Positions 26,894 to 36,023 of a DNA stretch of 64,000 bases are shown in pieces (within the stretch, counting starts at the first letter, position 1; each line of letters starts with the position of its first letter). This stretch comes from Desulfonatronospira thiodismutans ASO3-1 (GTDB lineage: Bacteria > Desulfobacterota > Desulfovibrionia > Desulfovibrionales > Desulfonatronovibrionaceae): contig NZ_ACJN02000001.1 in NCBI RefSeq assembly GCF_000174435.1, positions 302,001 through 366,000 of the forward strand, in the 5' to 3' direction. The notes under the pieces are model-generated. The model searched no databases, was not told where the DNA came from, and saw only the letters and a list, made by a program, of their open reading frames with translations. The translations under genes were made by a program, and so were the position numbers.

Positions 26894-27493
26894 ATGATAA
26901 TTATCGACGGCCATCAGACCGATTTCAACGTAAGCAATTTCAACAACCTTGAGGACCTCCTGGTCAAGGTCATAAAGGACAGGGATCTGGGAGAGAGGGT
27001 GGTCACGGACGTCCTGGTCAACGAAGAATCCTTTTCGGAAATATACCCGCATCAGGCAGAGGATGTGGACACATCCGACATAGAAAAGGTGGAAATAAGA
27101 ACCATGGACTCCATCACCATGGCCATGAATATCACCAGAGAACTTTACAAGGTGGTCACCCTCATGTCCAAAGGCGGGTCCGAAGTGGCGGAACTGTTCA
27201 GACAAGGGGAAGAGACCCGGGCCCTGGAAATGTATCAGGACCTTCTGTCCGTGGTGCGTGACTTCATGAATACCGTCACTGTGCTGAAGCAGGATTACCA
27301 GCTCACCAGCCAGGAGGATCTGGACAAGGGCATTGAAAAACTCTCTGAACTGTTCAGCGAGATGATCGAGGTCCAGGAAAAAAATGACTGGAATCTCCTG
27401 GCGGACCTCCTGGAATACGAATTCCTGCCCTTAGTGGATACCTGGAAGAAAATCGTTTCCGAACTCAGGGCAGAAGTCCGCCAGGCCGCCTGA
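26894..27493 (+). CDS. Conserved helical protein of unknown function
   Basis: 199 residues from the ATG at 26894, chosen because AAGGAGGAG precedes it; an upstream in-frame ATG at 26840 has no such site. A short beta-rich start (MIIIDGHQTDF) leads into a long, strongly helical and acidic protein with heptad-like spacing (about 75-195). I do not recognise the family. The next gene, 23 bases downstream, encodes another small helical protein, so the pair is probably one operon. The resemblance to flagellar-export chaperone pairs is only in size and helical character. Confidence 0.8.
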   Translation: MIIIDGHQTDFNVSNFNNLEDLLVKVIKDRDLGERVVTDVLVNEESFSEIYPHQAEDVDTSDIEKVEIRTMDSITMAMNITRELYKVVTLMSKGGSEVAELFRQGEETRALEMYQDLLSVVRDFMNTVTVLKQDYQLTSQEDLDKGIEKLSELFSEMIEVQEKNDWNLLADLLEYEFLPLVDTWKKIVSELRAEVRQAA

Positions 27494-27516
27494 TAAACCC
27501 TGCAAAGGAGTCAAAT

Positions 27517-27867
27517 ATGAAAGACGGACCTGCATGCCTGGATATAGCCCTGGAACTGGGCCGGGAGGAATTGACCCACCTGCAGGAGGCAAATCTGGAT
27601 GAAGCGGAAAGACTTTCCCTGAAGCGCAAGGATGTGATGGACAGGGCCTTTGCGGCCCCTCCTGTACAGGAAAAAGACGAATTCCTGGAAAAGCTTGATC
27701 GCCTGCAGAACCTGCAAAACAGAATAACCGCCTCTGCCAGAGAGCTGCATGCCACTCTGAGCCAGGAGCTTAAAAAGATAAGAACTGAAAACAAGAGATT
27801 TACAGGCTACAGAAAAGCTTCCACGGTTACGCCCATGTTTAACGCCAAGCTGCACAAAAAAGGCTGA
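27517..27867 (+). CDS. Small coiled-coil protein, FliT/FlgN-like in shape
   Basis: 116 residues with AAAGGAG before the ATG. Almost wholly helical: two long amphipathic helices (about 5-45 and 52-95) and a basic tail (KKIRTENKRF). Proteins of this size and form include flagellar chaperones such as FliT and FlgN, but I see no decisive motif and no flagellar gene in the window. It probably works with the protein encoded just upstream. It ends about 80 bases before the initiator tRNA gene. Confidence 0.75.
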   Translation: MKDGPACLDIALELGREELTHLQEANLDEAERLSLKRKDVMDRAFAAPPVQEKDEFLEKLDRLQNLQNRITASARELHATLSQELKKIRTENKRFTGYRKASTVTPMFNAKLHKKG

Positions 27868-27902
27868 AAAACACTTGGGGCTGCACCTTGCAAATTTAAT
27901 CC

Positions 27903-27931
27903 TTGACACAGCCAGAGCAAATCATTATAAA
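27903..27931 (+). promoter_or_regulatory. Sigma-70 promoter of the initiator tRNA
   Basis: A perfect -35 box TTGACA (27903-27908), a 17-base spacer and a -10 box TATAAA (27926-27931) stand about 15 bases before the tRNA 5-prime end, as expected for a strong stable-RNA promoter. Confidence 0.88.
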
Positions 27932-27945
27932 TATAAATTCGTTGA

Positions 27946-28022
<77 letters not shown>

Positions 28023-28031
28023 AGAAAATCA

Positions 28032-28066
28032 AAGGCTTAGAGGCAACAGCTTCTAAGCCTTTTTCA
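28032..28066 (+). terminator. Terminator of the tRNA gene
   Basis: AAGGCTTAGA and TCTAAGCCTT form a 10-base stem around a short loop, followed by TTTTTC. It begins 10 bases after the tRNA CCA. Confidence 0.85.
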
Positions 28067-28255
28067 TTTTTGATACCCGATTGCTACCCAACAAAAAAAA
28101 CCGGGGCACCCCAAAGGAGCAACCCGGCCTTGTGCTAATTTTTTTCAGAACCTATCCTGCCTTTTCCTGCTGCCTGGCCTCTTCATATTGTCTGGCCAAC
28201 TCCTTTGGTTTGACGGTTACGCCGGGGTTAGTGGTGGAGCACTGCCCCGGAATTT

Positions 28256-28390
28256 TTATTTATCCATTTCCTTTCCCTCTCTAAGCCGTTCCACGCACAT
28301 GAGCAGCAGGGCCTTGATAGTCAGACCCATTTCAGCCACCAGGACCTTCAACTTTTTAAATACGCTTTTTACACAAAAGCTGTCAGACAT
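28256..28390 (-). CDS. Small ribbon-helix-helix-like protein, 44 residues
   Basis: A minus-strand frame from ATG 28390 to TAA 28256. The stretch KKLKVLVAEMGLTIKALLLM has the spacing of ribbon-helix-helix DNA-binding antitoxins or partition proteins (strand, then LKVLAAE-G-TI-LL-like helices). It could be an antitoxin or a small regulator of the AT-rich region that follows. No clear ribosome site is visible, and no toxin partner follows it; a possible short coding remnant (ending EEARQQEKAG) lies just downstream, at 28131-28230. Tentative. Confidence 0.45.
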   Translation of the reverse strand: MSDSFCVKSVFKKLKVLVAEMGLTIKALLLMCVERLREGKEMDK

Positions 28391-28705
28391 TTTTTGCAAA
28401 AAACCATACGGGAAAAAATATTTTTTAAAATAAAAAAGACTAATAAAATCAGCACATAAACAAAAAACTTGGAGTTAATTCGAATTTTCCGGTTCTAAGT
28501 GAAAGAGGCTTGCTGGACACTCATATAATGCCACTAAGGATTAGTCTTGAAGCTGTTTTTTTGGGTTATTTTTTTTAAAATCTTGACATCAGGATCGAAA
28601 GCAACTTACCTTTTATCCAGAGGCAAACTGAACATATCTAAACTAAATATAAATCAAGCCGATTAGATTTTTGGTAACATATCATCAAACCTTAACCTTG
28701 ATGGG
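28391..28705. other. AT-rich stretch downstream of the tRNA
   Basis: No gene is seen. Base composition turns distinctly AT-rich from about 28350 and stays so through the TPR gene, unlike the flanking chromosome. No copy of the tRNA 3-prime end was found inside the window to mark the far edge of an island. Confidence 0.5.
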
Positions 28706-28714
28706 GTGGTTAAA

Positions 28715-29209
28715 ATGAAAATGGGTGCACCAAAGACGATAACTGAAGAATTGATGAACAAAATCTATCAAATGTATGATTCAGGGATGATCAATGAAAT
28801 TACTTTACAGAGCATTGTTAATAAAGCTAAGCCATTAGCTTGCATTGAGCCAGTTCATTATGAATATATCATGGGCGCAGTAGCATGCCTTCGAAAAGAT
28901 GAGACTTCTATGAGAAAGTGCTACAATAGAGTGTTAACTAACCATCCAGACATACCAGAGTCTCATTATAATTTTGCTCTTTCTTTATATAAGATAAACA
29001 AATATCTGGAAGCTTTGCATCAAGTAAACATAGCTCTTAACCTTCAACCTGATTATGAGCCTGCACAAAATTTAAAGAAGAATATTGAAGATCACATCGA
29101 AAAACAAATGTGGGATGGCATCGAAAATGATACTGAGGAAAGCTTATTAAGCTTTTGCGCGAACACAACTATGGCTCTCGAGAAGAATGATAGTTGCGAG
29201 GTTCAATAG
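28715..29209 (+). CDS. TPR-like protein encoded before a MazF-type toxin
   Basis: 164 residues from the ATG at 28715 (GGGGTGG six bases upstream; a GTG start at 28706 is also possible). The middle (about 55-125) has two TPR-like helical repeats (YNRVLTNHPDIPESHYNFAL and IALNLQPDYEPAQ). Codons are AT-rich, unlike the neighbouring chromosome. Its 3-prime end overlaps the toxin gene by 16 bases, so the two are translationally coupled. It could be an unusual antitoxin or simply share the transcript. I do not recognise a closer family. Confidence 0.75.
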   Translation: MKMGAPKTITEELMNKIYQMYDSGMINEITLQSIVNKAKPLACIEPVHYEYIMGAVACLRKDETSMRKCYNRVLTNHPDIPESHYNFALSLYKINKYLEALHQVNIALNLQPDYEPAQNLKKNIEDHIEKQMWDGIENDTEESLLSFCANTTMALEKNDSCEVQ

Positions 29210-29508
29210 TCCTTCTTCCGTTTCCACATACTGATCTGTCGACAGCGAAAATAAGACCTGCGCTGGTTTTGAAAAAGCTAGATGGCAGTGATGCAATACT
29301 ATGTATGTTAACCACTAACTTATCTAGCAAACACGCTATTAAGATAAGCCAGAAAGATGTTAAGCAAGGAACCTTAAAAAAAGAGTGCAATGTTCGGCCT
29401 GATAGACTATTCACTGCTGACACTGAGACTTTTATCGATAAAGTCTGTACGTTAAATGACGTCAAAATGGAAGAAATTCTCCAACAAGTAACAAGTCTGT
29501 TTTCTTAG
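29194..29508 (+). CDS. PemK/MazF-like toxin with a TTG start
   Basis: 104 residues. RGSIVLLPFPHTDL at the N-terminus, KIRPALVLKKLDG near 20-32 and the late LNDVKMEEILQQV follow the PemK pattern (MxRGDIVLVPFPFTDL...RPALVL). Stop codons immediately upstream in frame (TGA, TAG) make TTG at 29194 the only plausible start. It overlaps the TPR gene, which would deliver ribosomes to this weak start. No typical MazE-type antitoxin is adjacent. Confidence 0.8.
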   Translation: MRGSIVLLPFPHTDLSTAKIRPALVLKKLDGSDAILCMLTTNLSSKHAIKISQKDVKQGTLKKECNVRPDRLFTADTETFIDKVCTLNDVKMEEILQQVTSLFS

Positions 29509-29880
29509 GATGTCTTTATTAGTCGACAGCTTTAAGGGAGATCTTATCGCTGACGGCATAAAGATATTAACTGTTTATGATGCTCACATTTTCTTGTGTT
29601 AATACGTCCTATACCTGATGCGCCTGCAAAAAGTCGGAGTACGAGCAATTTAGCAATAAAGCAAGCTCATAAATATTAGTTTTTATTGACTCCTGACCCC
29701 TGTCACCTGACCCCTGTCACGCGTCTTCGCGTGACAAAAAGGATTTTTTGCAGTTGCATCATTAAATACCGTTTGTAGTCTGCACATTAAGGGTTTGAGG
29801 ACTATGGCAACTAGCCCTCAATTGACTGGTACTCAAAAATATGCAACTTGAATATAATGAATATTCGGCGGAGGAAATGA
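29509..29880. other. Gap with CCTGACCCCTGTCAC direct repeats
   Basis: No gene is seen. Near 29691-29735 the word CTGACCCCTGTCAC is repeated directly and leads into a perfect GTCACGCG-TCTT-CGCGTGAC hairpin. The end of the gap has the ribosome site GGAGG for the gene at 29881. Confidence 0.55.
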
Positions 29881-30126
29881 ATGGCCCCTGTGGTGCTTCG
29901 TTTTGAGGGCTTAAAATTCTTTTTTTATTCAAACGAGGGCATACCTCCTGAGCCTGCTCATATTCACGTAAGGCAAGGGGGTTCTGAGGCCAAATTCTGG
30001 CTGTCTCCTCACATTCAGCTGGCCAGAAACCATGGCTTTAACGCTCAAGAACTCAGCAAAATCGCCCGCTTGACCGCAGAGAACAATGAATATTTGCTGG
30101 AGGTTTGGCATGAATATTTCTCCTAA
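29881..30126 (+). CDS. DUF4160 protein, putative toxin-antitoxin partner (copy 1)
   Basis: 81 residues. The family pattern is clear: MAPVVLRFEGLKFFFYSNEG, then PAHIHVRQGGSEAKFWLSP and a helical tail. A GGAGG site precedes the ATG. DUF4160 genes are very often followed by a DUF2442 gene, as here with a 17-base overlap, and the pair has been predicted to be a type II toxin-antitoxin module; biochemical function is not established. A second pair lies at 44413-44899. Confidence 0.9.
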   Translation: MAPVVLRFEGLKFFFYSNEGIPPEPAHIHVRQGGSEAKFWLSPHIQLARNHGFNAQELSKIARLTAENNEYLLEVWHEYFS

Positions 30127-30358
30127 AGGGGTCATAGTAGACAAGGATCGCCTCTGGGTGGAGTTGAACGACGGCCGTACAATTGGAGTGCCCCTGGCTT
30201 GGTTTCCCCGCTTATTGAATGCTTCTCCTGAGCAGTTGCAAAAATACGAGCTTAGCCCAAGAGGTGTGCACTGGGAAGAACTTGACGAAGATATTTCCAT
30301 TCAGGGTCTTCTGCTTGGGCAGGGTGATTTGACCCTCAGACATAGAGAAGTTGCATAA
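30110..30358 (+). CDS. DUF2442 protein, partner of the DUF4160 protein (copy 1)
   Basis: 82 residues from the ATG at 30110, chosen for its GGAGG site inside the end of the DUF4160 gene. VELNDGRTIGVPLAWFPRLL and the closing HWEELDEDISIQGLL are the DUF2442 signature. The family is small and probably binds the DUF4160 protein or DNA. Copy 2 at 44413 has the same layout on the opposite strand but is clearly diverged. Confidence 0.9.
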   Translation: MNISPKGVIVDKDRLWVELNDGRTIGVPLAWFPRLLNASPEQLQKYELSPRGVHWEELDEDISIQGLLLGQGDLTLRHREVA

Positions 30359-30387
30359 ACTTTAGATCCTTATATGTTGTTCCAGGC

Positions 30388-30510
30388 AGCCTGACAGTTG
30401 CCATGCAAAGAGACCGGGAGAAGTTCCTCAAGGCTGGCATGAATGACTATCTGGCCAAGCCGGTACGGTTAGAAGACCTGGAAAAGGCTCTTGCCAAGTA
30501 TGCAGAATAA
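30388..30510 (+). pseudogene. C-terminal fragment of a response-regulator receiver domain
   Basis: The frame SLTVAMQRDREKFLKAGM followed by NDYLAKPVRLEDLEKALAKY ends at a TAA at 30508-30510. It is the end of a receiver domain: the switch-threonine region, the DREKxLxAGMxDY helix and the KP motif. The first two thirds, with the phosphorylated aspartate, are absent. It is most like the last domain of a hybrid kinase, a gene type found three times further right. Confidence 0.75.
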
Positions 30511-30628
30511 AGCAGGCGAGCAACATAACGGCTATGGGATGGGAGTAGTCCGGTATCAGATTTGAAAGGAATACTAATCCAAGGCTTGAATGGGTGGGGC
30601 AGGCAGCTAATCCTGCCCCGGGTTGATT

Positions 30629-31465
30629 TTAACGGTAGATATTTTCAATCCAATGCAGCGCTTCAGTATCGCTGACCTTGCCCAGATACCGCTGTGTGGT
30701 GGCCAGGTTGGCATGCCGCAGGATGACCTTGCTCACAATTTCCAGAGGAGCCCCAGCACGTGAGGCGTAGGTTGCAGCATGACGTCTCAGGTCGTGGGGG
30801 CACAGATTAATGCCTACAGCTTGACCTGATTTCTTGACAATAGCTCTTGCACCAGTGTAACCAATAGGAAAAATGCGCTCGGCTGGAGAAATCCCATTTG
30901 ATCTGATATATTCCCGAAGCCGCTCTGCTACTTTCTTGGGGATAAAAACCACTTCGGATTGACGGCCACTTTTGGGTCTATCAATGAAAAGCTTTCTATC
31001 ATCAAGATCGTCAGCCCTCAGCTTAAGGACCTCGCCAATCCGCATTCCCCCTCTGGCCATCAGTTCGAGCATTAGCCTGTTTCTGGGGTTGTCCGTTCTG
31101 AAAATAATTTCATCGACCACATCCTTTTCCAGTATGTTCCATTGTCTCCCGGTGGGATCACGAAAGGATTTTCTCAGCACCTGGGTATGGCAAGGGTTGG
31201 GAAGCTTTTCATCAACATTTGCGGTTATGAAATTGAAAAAGGCCTTGATAAGGGTGAACTTGAGTCGCTTCGTGCTCTGCTTTTGTCCTTCGGTGTTTTG
31301 GACAAGGAAATTAAAAATGTCCTCTGAGGTGACCTGACTAATCTCCTTTTCTCCGAGATGACCATCAAACTTGTGAAGCAAGATCTTATAATTCTTAATT
31401 GTTTTTTCCCCAGAGTTAATCCTCTGGTAACCCATAAACGCTTCCACAGCCTTTGAAGTGCTCAT
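30629..31465 (-). CDS. Tyrosine recombinase (phage-type integrase)
   Basis: 278 residues. An N-terminal SAM-like DNA-binding domain (about 5-90) is followed by a catalytic domain with all key residues visible: arginine in ARGGMRIGEVL near 152, lysine region near 175-185, HDLRRHAATYASRAG near 224, LRHANLATTQRYLG near 248 with the nucleophilic tyrosine. Size and lack of an arm-binding domain are more like XerC/D or integron-type enzymes than large phage integrases. It lies at the right side of the AT-rich, toxin-containing stretch after the tRNA, so it may have mobilised that region. Confidence 0.9.
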   Translation of the reverse strand: MSTSKAVEAFMGYQRINSGEKTIKNYKILLHKFDGHLGEKEISQVTSEDIFNFLVQNTEGQKQSTKRLKFTLIKAFFNFITANVDEKLPNPCHTQVLRKSFRDPTGRQWNILEKDVVDEIIFRTDNPRNRLMLELMARGGMRIGEVLKLRADDLDDRKLFIDRPKSGRQSEVVFIPKKVAERLREYIRSNGISPAERIFPIGYTGARAIVKKSGQAVGINLCPHDLRRHAATYASRAGAPLEIVSKVILRHANLATTQRYLGKVSDTEALHWIENIYR

Positions 31466-32051
31466 AGCTAACCTCCATTGGGTTGCAGTTACCCCAGTTA
31501 GGGAAATCTGAGGACAAGACTACCATTCCCAAGGTGCATTTGCCAGGAGGTCAAACTGGCATGCTGGAACGTTATGTCTAATTTCATCAGAAGTGCAGAC
31601 TACCTGCAATCCGAGTCTACTGCTACATGAAAATACCGGCAGGTATAGTAGCTGTTTTGGTATTTTTCCGACAATAGCCCATCACAACCTTTCGTGCACC
31701 ACCGGCTTCCAAGCGCCAAACACATACTCCAGCCCCAGGAAGTCATGGTCAAGGTAAGTTTATTGCTAATGCATGACTGCAATTCCAATAAAAAAGGTAT
31801 GTTTTTATAAAAGATAATTCAGTCTTAGAATCCTTTTATATTACCAGTTGATATATAACATCTTTTTTGTAAAATTTTGCATTTTGCCAGATGCATTACA
31901 AAAAAAATGTAGAAATTTTAAATCGGTTATGGCATTCAGTTTAGCAACAAAGTGCAGATACAAATATAATGTTGCCAATGGGTTGGCTTTAATACTGATT
32001 CAAAGATATTAATCCTGCCTTTCCTCAATTATTCAAGCCAGGGAGCTTGTT
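31466..32051. other. AT-rich gap between the recombinase and the first kinase
   Basis: I see no gene. The left 60 bases would hold the recombinase promoter. The AT-rich part (about 31790-31980) could hold the kinase promoter. No strong hairpin or repeat shared with the rest of the window was noticed. No ideal ribosome site stands out at 32052, though GGGAGC lies nine bases before it. Confidence 0.45.
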
Positions 32052-35000
32052 ATGTCCCAAAGGACCTCCCCGCCAACGGACCAAGGCTCACTCGAGCAAC
32101 CTGTCTTTGAGAATCCTCAAGAAATCCTGATGAATGCCCCTGTGGGTATTTTTACCACCACACCTGACGGACGCTATTTATCCGTCAACAATACCTTTGC
32201 CCGGATGCACGGCTATGATTCTCCCCGGCAGCTCACGGACTCCATTACAGACATAGCAACCCAGATCTATGCAGACCCTGCTGATCGGGATGAACTGCAA
32301 GGCATGCTTGAAAAACACGGCCAGGTCACTAACTTTGAGTGCCGGTTGCGGCACAGAAGCGGCAGAATTTTCTGGGTGTCTGAAAACATCAGTGTGATTA
32401 AGGATAAAGACGGAAATATCACTGCCTACCAGGGCTTTAATCAGGACATCACCGAGCGCAAACAGATAGAGGAGGCCCAGCAGGAGTCGGAAGAAACAAT
32501 CAATGGAATCATAGATTCATCTCCATTTTCCATCCAAATGCTTGACCCACAAGGCTATACTGTTTGCACCAATCCAGCTTTTAAGCGGCTCTTTGGGGCT
32601 GTTCCGCCTCCTGATTATACAATTTTTAACGACCCCAATTTTGATCGTTCCGGACCTGAGTATGATCTTCTGATGCGTTTTGCAAAGGGCGAACGTATCA
32701 GTTTCTCAGAACATTTCTACAATACTCGCCGGATCTCCTCACACTTGCCAGACAACCCCTTATGGCTTCGGGTTGAAGGTTTTCCTTTGCTGGACAAGGC
32801 AGGCAAAATCAAGAACCTGGTGCTTATGCATGAGGATATTACTGAGTATAAGCAGGCGGAAGAAGCAAGAATTGCAAGTGAACAGAAATTTAAAAACCTC
32901 ATCGAGAAATGTCCTGCCTCTGTTATGCTGCTTGACCATCAGGGCCGGGTAGAATTTGTTAATGACTGGCATATAGAAAAATTTGCCAACAACAAGCTGG
33001 GCAAGGAATATTTTCTGGGCAGGTCCATACACGAGCTTCCCGGCCTGGTCAGTGCCGGAGTGGATACAGAGATTTCCCGAGTATTCCAGGGGGACGATGT
33101 TGAACTGGAAAATGTATATTTTCCCGAGTTTGCTGTGGGAGGTTCCGGATGGGTAAATATCAGAGCGGTGCCTGTTTATCAGGAAGGACAGGTTGCAGGC
33201 GGTATTCTGCTCCGGGAGAATATTACTGCACGAAAAAAAATGGAAACTGCTCTACAGCAAAGTCAGCAAAAGCTCAGATCGCTGGTGGAAAATACCCAGG
33301 ACGTTATATACTCTCATACACCTGAAGGGCATTTTACTTATCTTTCTCCTCAGGTATCAGATCTTTTAGGCTACGAAGTCCAGGAGCTATTAGGCAAAAA
33401 CTTTCAAGACCTTGTTCATCCCCAGGATCTGCCGGTGGTGCAGAGGGGGTTGGATAACGCTCTTAAAACCGATCATAATCATGGCGAAGTAGAATATCGC
33501 CTGCTGCACAAAGACGGCCATTATCGCTGGTTTCATGTACGTGTTTCTTTTCAGCGAAACTCTGAAGGAGAGATTGAGTCGGTATTGGGAGTGGCCCGGG
33601 ATATTACTGAACGTAAGCAGGCAGAGGAGCTTCTGCGGGAATCAGAAGAGCGCACCCGGCATTTGAATGCAGTGCTGAAGGCCTATAACCAGGTCAATGA
33701 GGTGATTTTCAATGCCAGGGATGTAACCTCGCTGCTGCAGGAGGTTTGTCAGGCTCTGATTTCCACCAGGGGATATTATAATGCCTGGATCATCCTTCTG
33801 GACAAAAACCAGAATGTCACACATTTCGGCCAGGCGGGTCTTGATGATGAGTTCCAGGAACTTATTGACGGCTTTCAATATGGAAAGAAGCCTGCATGCG
33901 CTCTAAACGTATCAACCTCGCCAGGCCTGCAGGTTGTCATGGATCCGGGCACTGATTGCGAGGGCTGCCCTTTGGCTGAACAATATTCAGACAGATCCGG
34001 CTTCTCTGCACGCCTGGAGGTTGAAGGGTTTGTCCTTGGGCTGATCACAGTTTCAATCCCTGCAAACCTGGCCGGAGATTTAGAGGAGCAGGATTTGTTC
34101 AACAGCCTGGCCTGGACCATAGCCCAGGGAATTCAGAGAATCCGCCTGGAAAAGATCCGCCGCAGTCAAAGAGAACGCCTGAAGAATTATGAGCGGATCA
34201 TCTCCAGGATCAATGATGGTATGGCTATAGTGGCTCCTGACTACAGGTATATAATTGTCAACGATGCTTACCAGCGGGAATTCGGCAAGCCACGTGAAGA
34301 GATTGAAGGACATACCGTGGAGGAACTGGTCGGGAAAGAAGTATTTTACAGCAAGATCAAGCCTCGTCTGGATACAGCATTCGCAGGTGAAGAGGTGGTC
34401 TCCGAGGACAGTTTTCCGGGACTGGACGGTGTTTTGAAGTATAAGGTGATGAACTATTATCCTTTCTATGAAAAGGACGGGAGTGTCGCCGGAGTCGTGG
34501 CAACGGGTAAAGATTTTACTGAGCAGAAAAAGGCCGAGGATGCTCTCAGGGAAAGTGAGGAGCTGTTACGGACTGTCAATGAGACAGTAGGCGAGGGAAT
34601 AGTTCTTAAAGATGCCTCGGACAGGTTCGTCCACTGGAATAAAACCGCTTCAGATATTTTCGGACTGGATATTGAACATGCCAGAGGTCAAACTCCAGAG
34701 GTGTTTGATATAAAGTTCATTCACGAAGATGGAACCGAGTATGCTGGAGACGATTTCCCTTCTCAACACACATTACGCACTGGAGAACCTTGTAACAATG
34801 TAATCATGGGGATCAAGCGCAACAATCAGTCCACAACATGGCTGAAAATAAACACCCGTCCGATTTTTACGCCTGGCGAGGCAAAACCGTATCTTGTTGT
34901 CGTTTCTTTCTCGGATATCACCGAGCGAAAGCATGCTGAAAAAATACTCAAGAGCATGAACCAGCAACTTCAGAAGTCCAATGTTGAAAAAGATGAGCTT

Positions 35001-35675
35001 TTTTCATTTGTGGCCCATGATCTCAAGGCTCCCATTGCAGGGTTCTTGAGCTTAACCGAAATACTGAACAAGTATTTCGATGATTTTTCCATGGACGAGT
35101 TAAGGGAGATGCTCAGTGAAATGCATAAGAGTTCGGAAGGTCTGCATGCTCTCCTGGAAGACCTCCTGCAATGGGCTCGAGTCAAAAAAGGGATGCTTGT
35201 ATATACACCAGAATCAGTCTGCCTGAATGATCTTGTAACTGCCGGCATTTCTCTTGCCAGGAGCGTGGCTGACAAAAAGGATATTGATCTCTGGAATAAT
35301 GTTCCCAGAAGGATGAACCTGTATGCAGATCAGAAAATGATATACTCAGTTATTCGCAATCTGCTTTTCAATGCACTCAAATTCACTTATCAGGGTGGAA
35401 ACGTGTCCATCCACGCCCATAAGCAAGGCTCCATGGTCAAGATCATGATACATGATGATGGAATGGGCATGGACCAGGACACAGCGGCCAGGGTGTTTGC
35501 CATCGATAAAAGAAAGTCTGTCAAAGGTACTGATGGTGAAAAAGGAACCGGCCTGGGCCTTGCTCTGTGCAAAGAGTTTGTGGAGCAGCACGGAGGACGG
35601 ATATGGATAGACAGCGAGCCTGGCCAGGGAACAACTGTTAATTTTACAGCACCTTATGACCAAAACAGCTGTTGA
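32052..35675 (+). CDS. Multi-PAS sensor histidine kinase
   Basis: 1207 residues and no membrane segments, so cytoplasmic. Reading along: PAS domains at about 22-145, 150-275, 280-400 and 405-530, a GAF-like domain at about 545-700 containing DCEGCPLAEQ, PAS domains at about 715-835 and 840-965, then a dimerisation domain with the phosphorylated histidine in FVAHDLKAP (about residue 989) and a HATPase with NALKFT, DDGMGM and GTGLGLALCKEF. Several PAS domains end in DITERK, the usual coiled-coil exit. There is no receiver domain. The first 145 residues are clearly related to those of the kinase at 39227, so the two share a sensor module by duplication. Ligands are unknown. Confidence 0.92.
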   Translation: MSQRTSPPTDQGSLEQPVFENPQEILMNAPVGIFTTTPDGRYLSVNNTFARMHGYDSPRQLTDSITDIATQIYADPADRDELQGMLEKHGQVTNFECRLRHRSGRIFWVSENISVIKDKDGNITAYQGFNQDITERKQIEEAQQESEETINGIIDSSPFSIQMLDPQGYTVCTNPAFKRLFGAVPPPDYTIFNDPNFDRSGPEYDLLMRFAKGERISFSEHFYNTRRISSHLPDNPLWLRVEGFPLLDKAGKIKNLVLMHEDITEYKQAEEARIASEQKFKNLIEKCPASVMLLDHQGRVEFVNDWHIEKFANNKLGKEYFLGRSIHELPGLVSAGVDTEISRVFQGDDVELENVYFPEFAVGGSGWVNIRAVPVYQEGQVAGGILLRENITARKKMETALQQSQQKLRSLVENTQDVIYSHTPEGHFTYLSPQVSDLLGYEVQELLGKNFQDLVHPQDLPVVQRGLDNALKTDHNHGEVEYRLLHKDGHYRWFHVRVSFQRNSEGEIESVLGVARDITERKQAEELLRESEERTRHLNAVLKAYNQVNEVIFNARDVTSLLQEVCQALISTRGYYNAWIILLDKNQNVTHFGQAGLDDEFQELIDGFQYGKKPACALNVSTSPGLQVVMDPGTDCEGCPLAEQYSDRSGFSARLEVEGFVLGLITVSIPANLAGDLEEQDLFNSLAWTIAQGIQRIRLEKIRRSQRERLKNYERIISRINDGMAIVAPDYRYIIVNDAYQREFGKPREEIEGHTVEELVGKEVFYSKIKPRLDTAFAGEEVVSEDSFPGLDGVLKYKVMNYYPFYEKDGSVAGVVATGKDFTEQKKAEDALRESEELLRTVNETVGEGIVLKDASDRFVHWNKTASDIFGLDIEHARGQTPEVFDIKFIHEDGTEYAGDDFPSQHTLRTGEPCNNVIMGIKRNNQSTTWLKINTRPIFTPGEAKPYLVVVSFSDITERKHAEKILKSMNQQLQKSNVEKDELFSFVAHDLKAPIAGFLSLTEILNKYFDDFSMDELREMLSEMHKSSEGLHALLEDLLQWARVKKGMLVYTPESVCLNDLVTAGISLARSVADKKDIDLWNNVPRRMNLYADQKMIYSVIRNLLFNALKFTYQGGNVSIHAHKQGSMVKIMIHDDGMGMDQDTAARVFAIDKRKSVKGTDGEKGTGLGLALCKEFVEQHGGRIWIDSEPGQGTTVNFTAPYDQNSC

Positions 35676-36023
35676 AACAGCAGTTGATCATGATCCAGCT
35701 TTGTACTTTAAAATTAAAACACATAAATGGGTTTTTTGATGCCATCCATTTAATTAGTTTCCATCCGGAAATTCTTTATTTCCGGATGCTGAAACTGATG
35801 GTTTTCTTTCCGGAAACGAGGAGTTTTTTCTTTTGGCAAGGAAATCAAGCAATTATGAGGAGGCGTATCTTAATACGTTGACGAATAATTGTGCAGATTG
35901 ACCACGCGAGGCGCGTGGCAGGCTCAGCCAAAGGGAAAAAGAACCGTTTCCGGATGAAAACTAATTATATTCGTAACTTTGGCACGGCCTTAGCCATCTC
36001 GCATTGTATCCAGGGAGGCATTA
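35676..36023. other. Gap with hairpins between kinases
   Basis: No gene is seen. CATCCGGAAAT-TCTTT-ATTTCCGGATG (35762-35788) is a perfect hairpin without a T-run. GACCACGCGAGGCGCGTGG (about 35899-35917) is a second palindrome of the CCACGCG family found also near 20290, 45943 and 52388. GGGAGG precedes the ATG at 36024. Confidence 0.55.
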
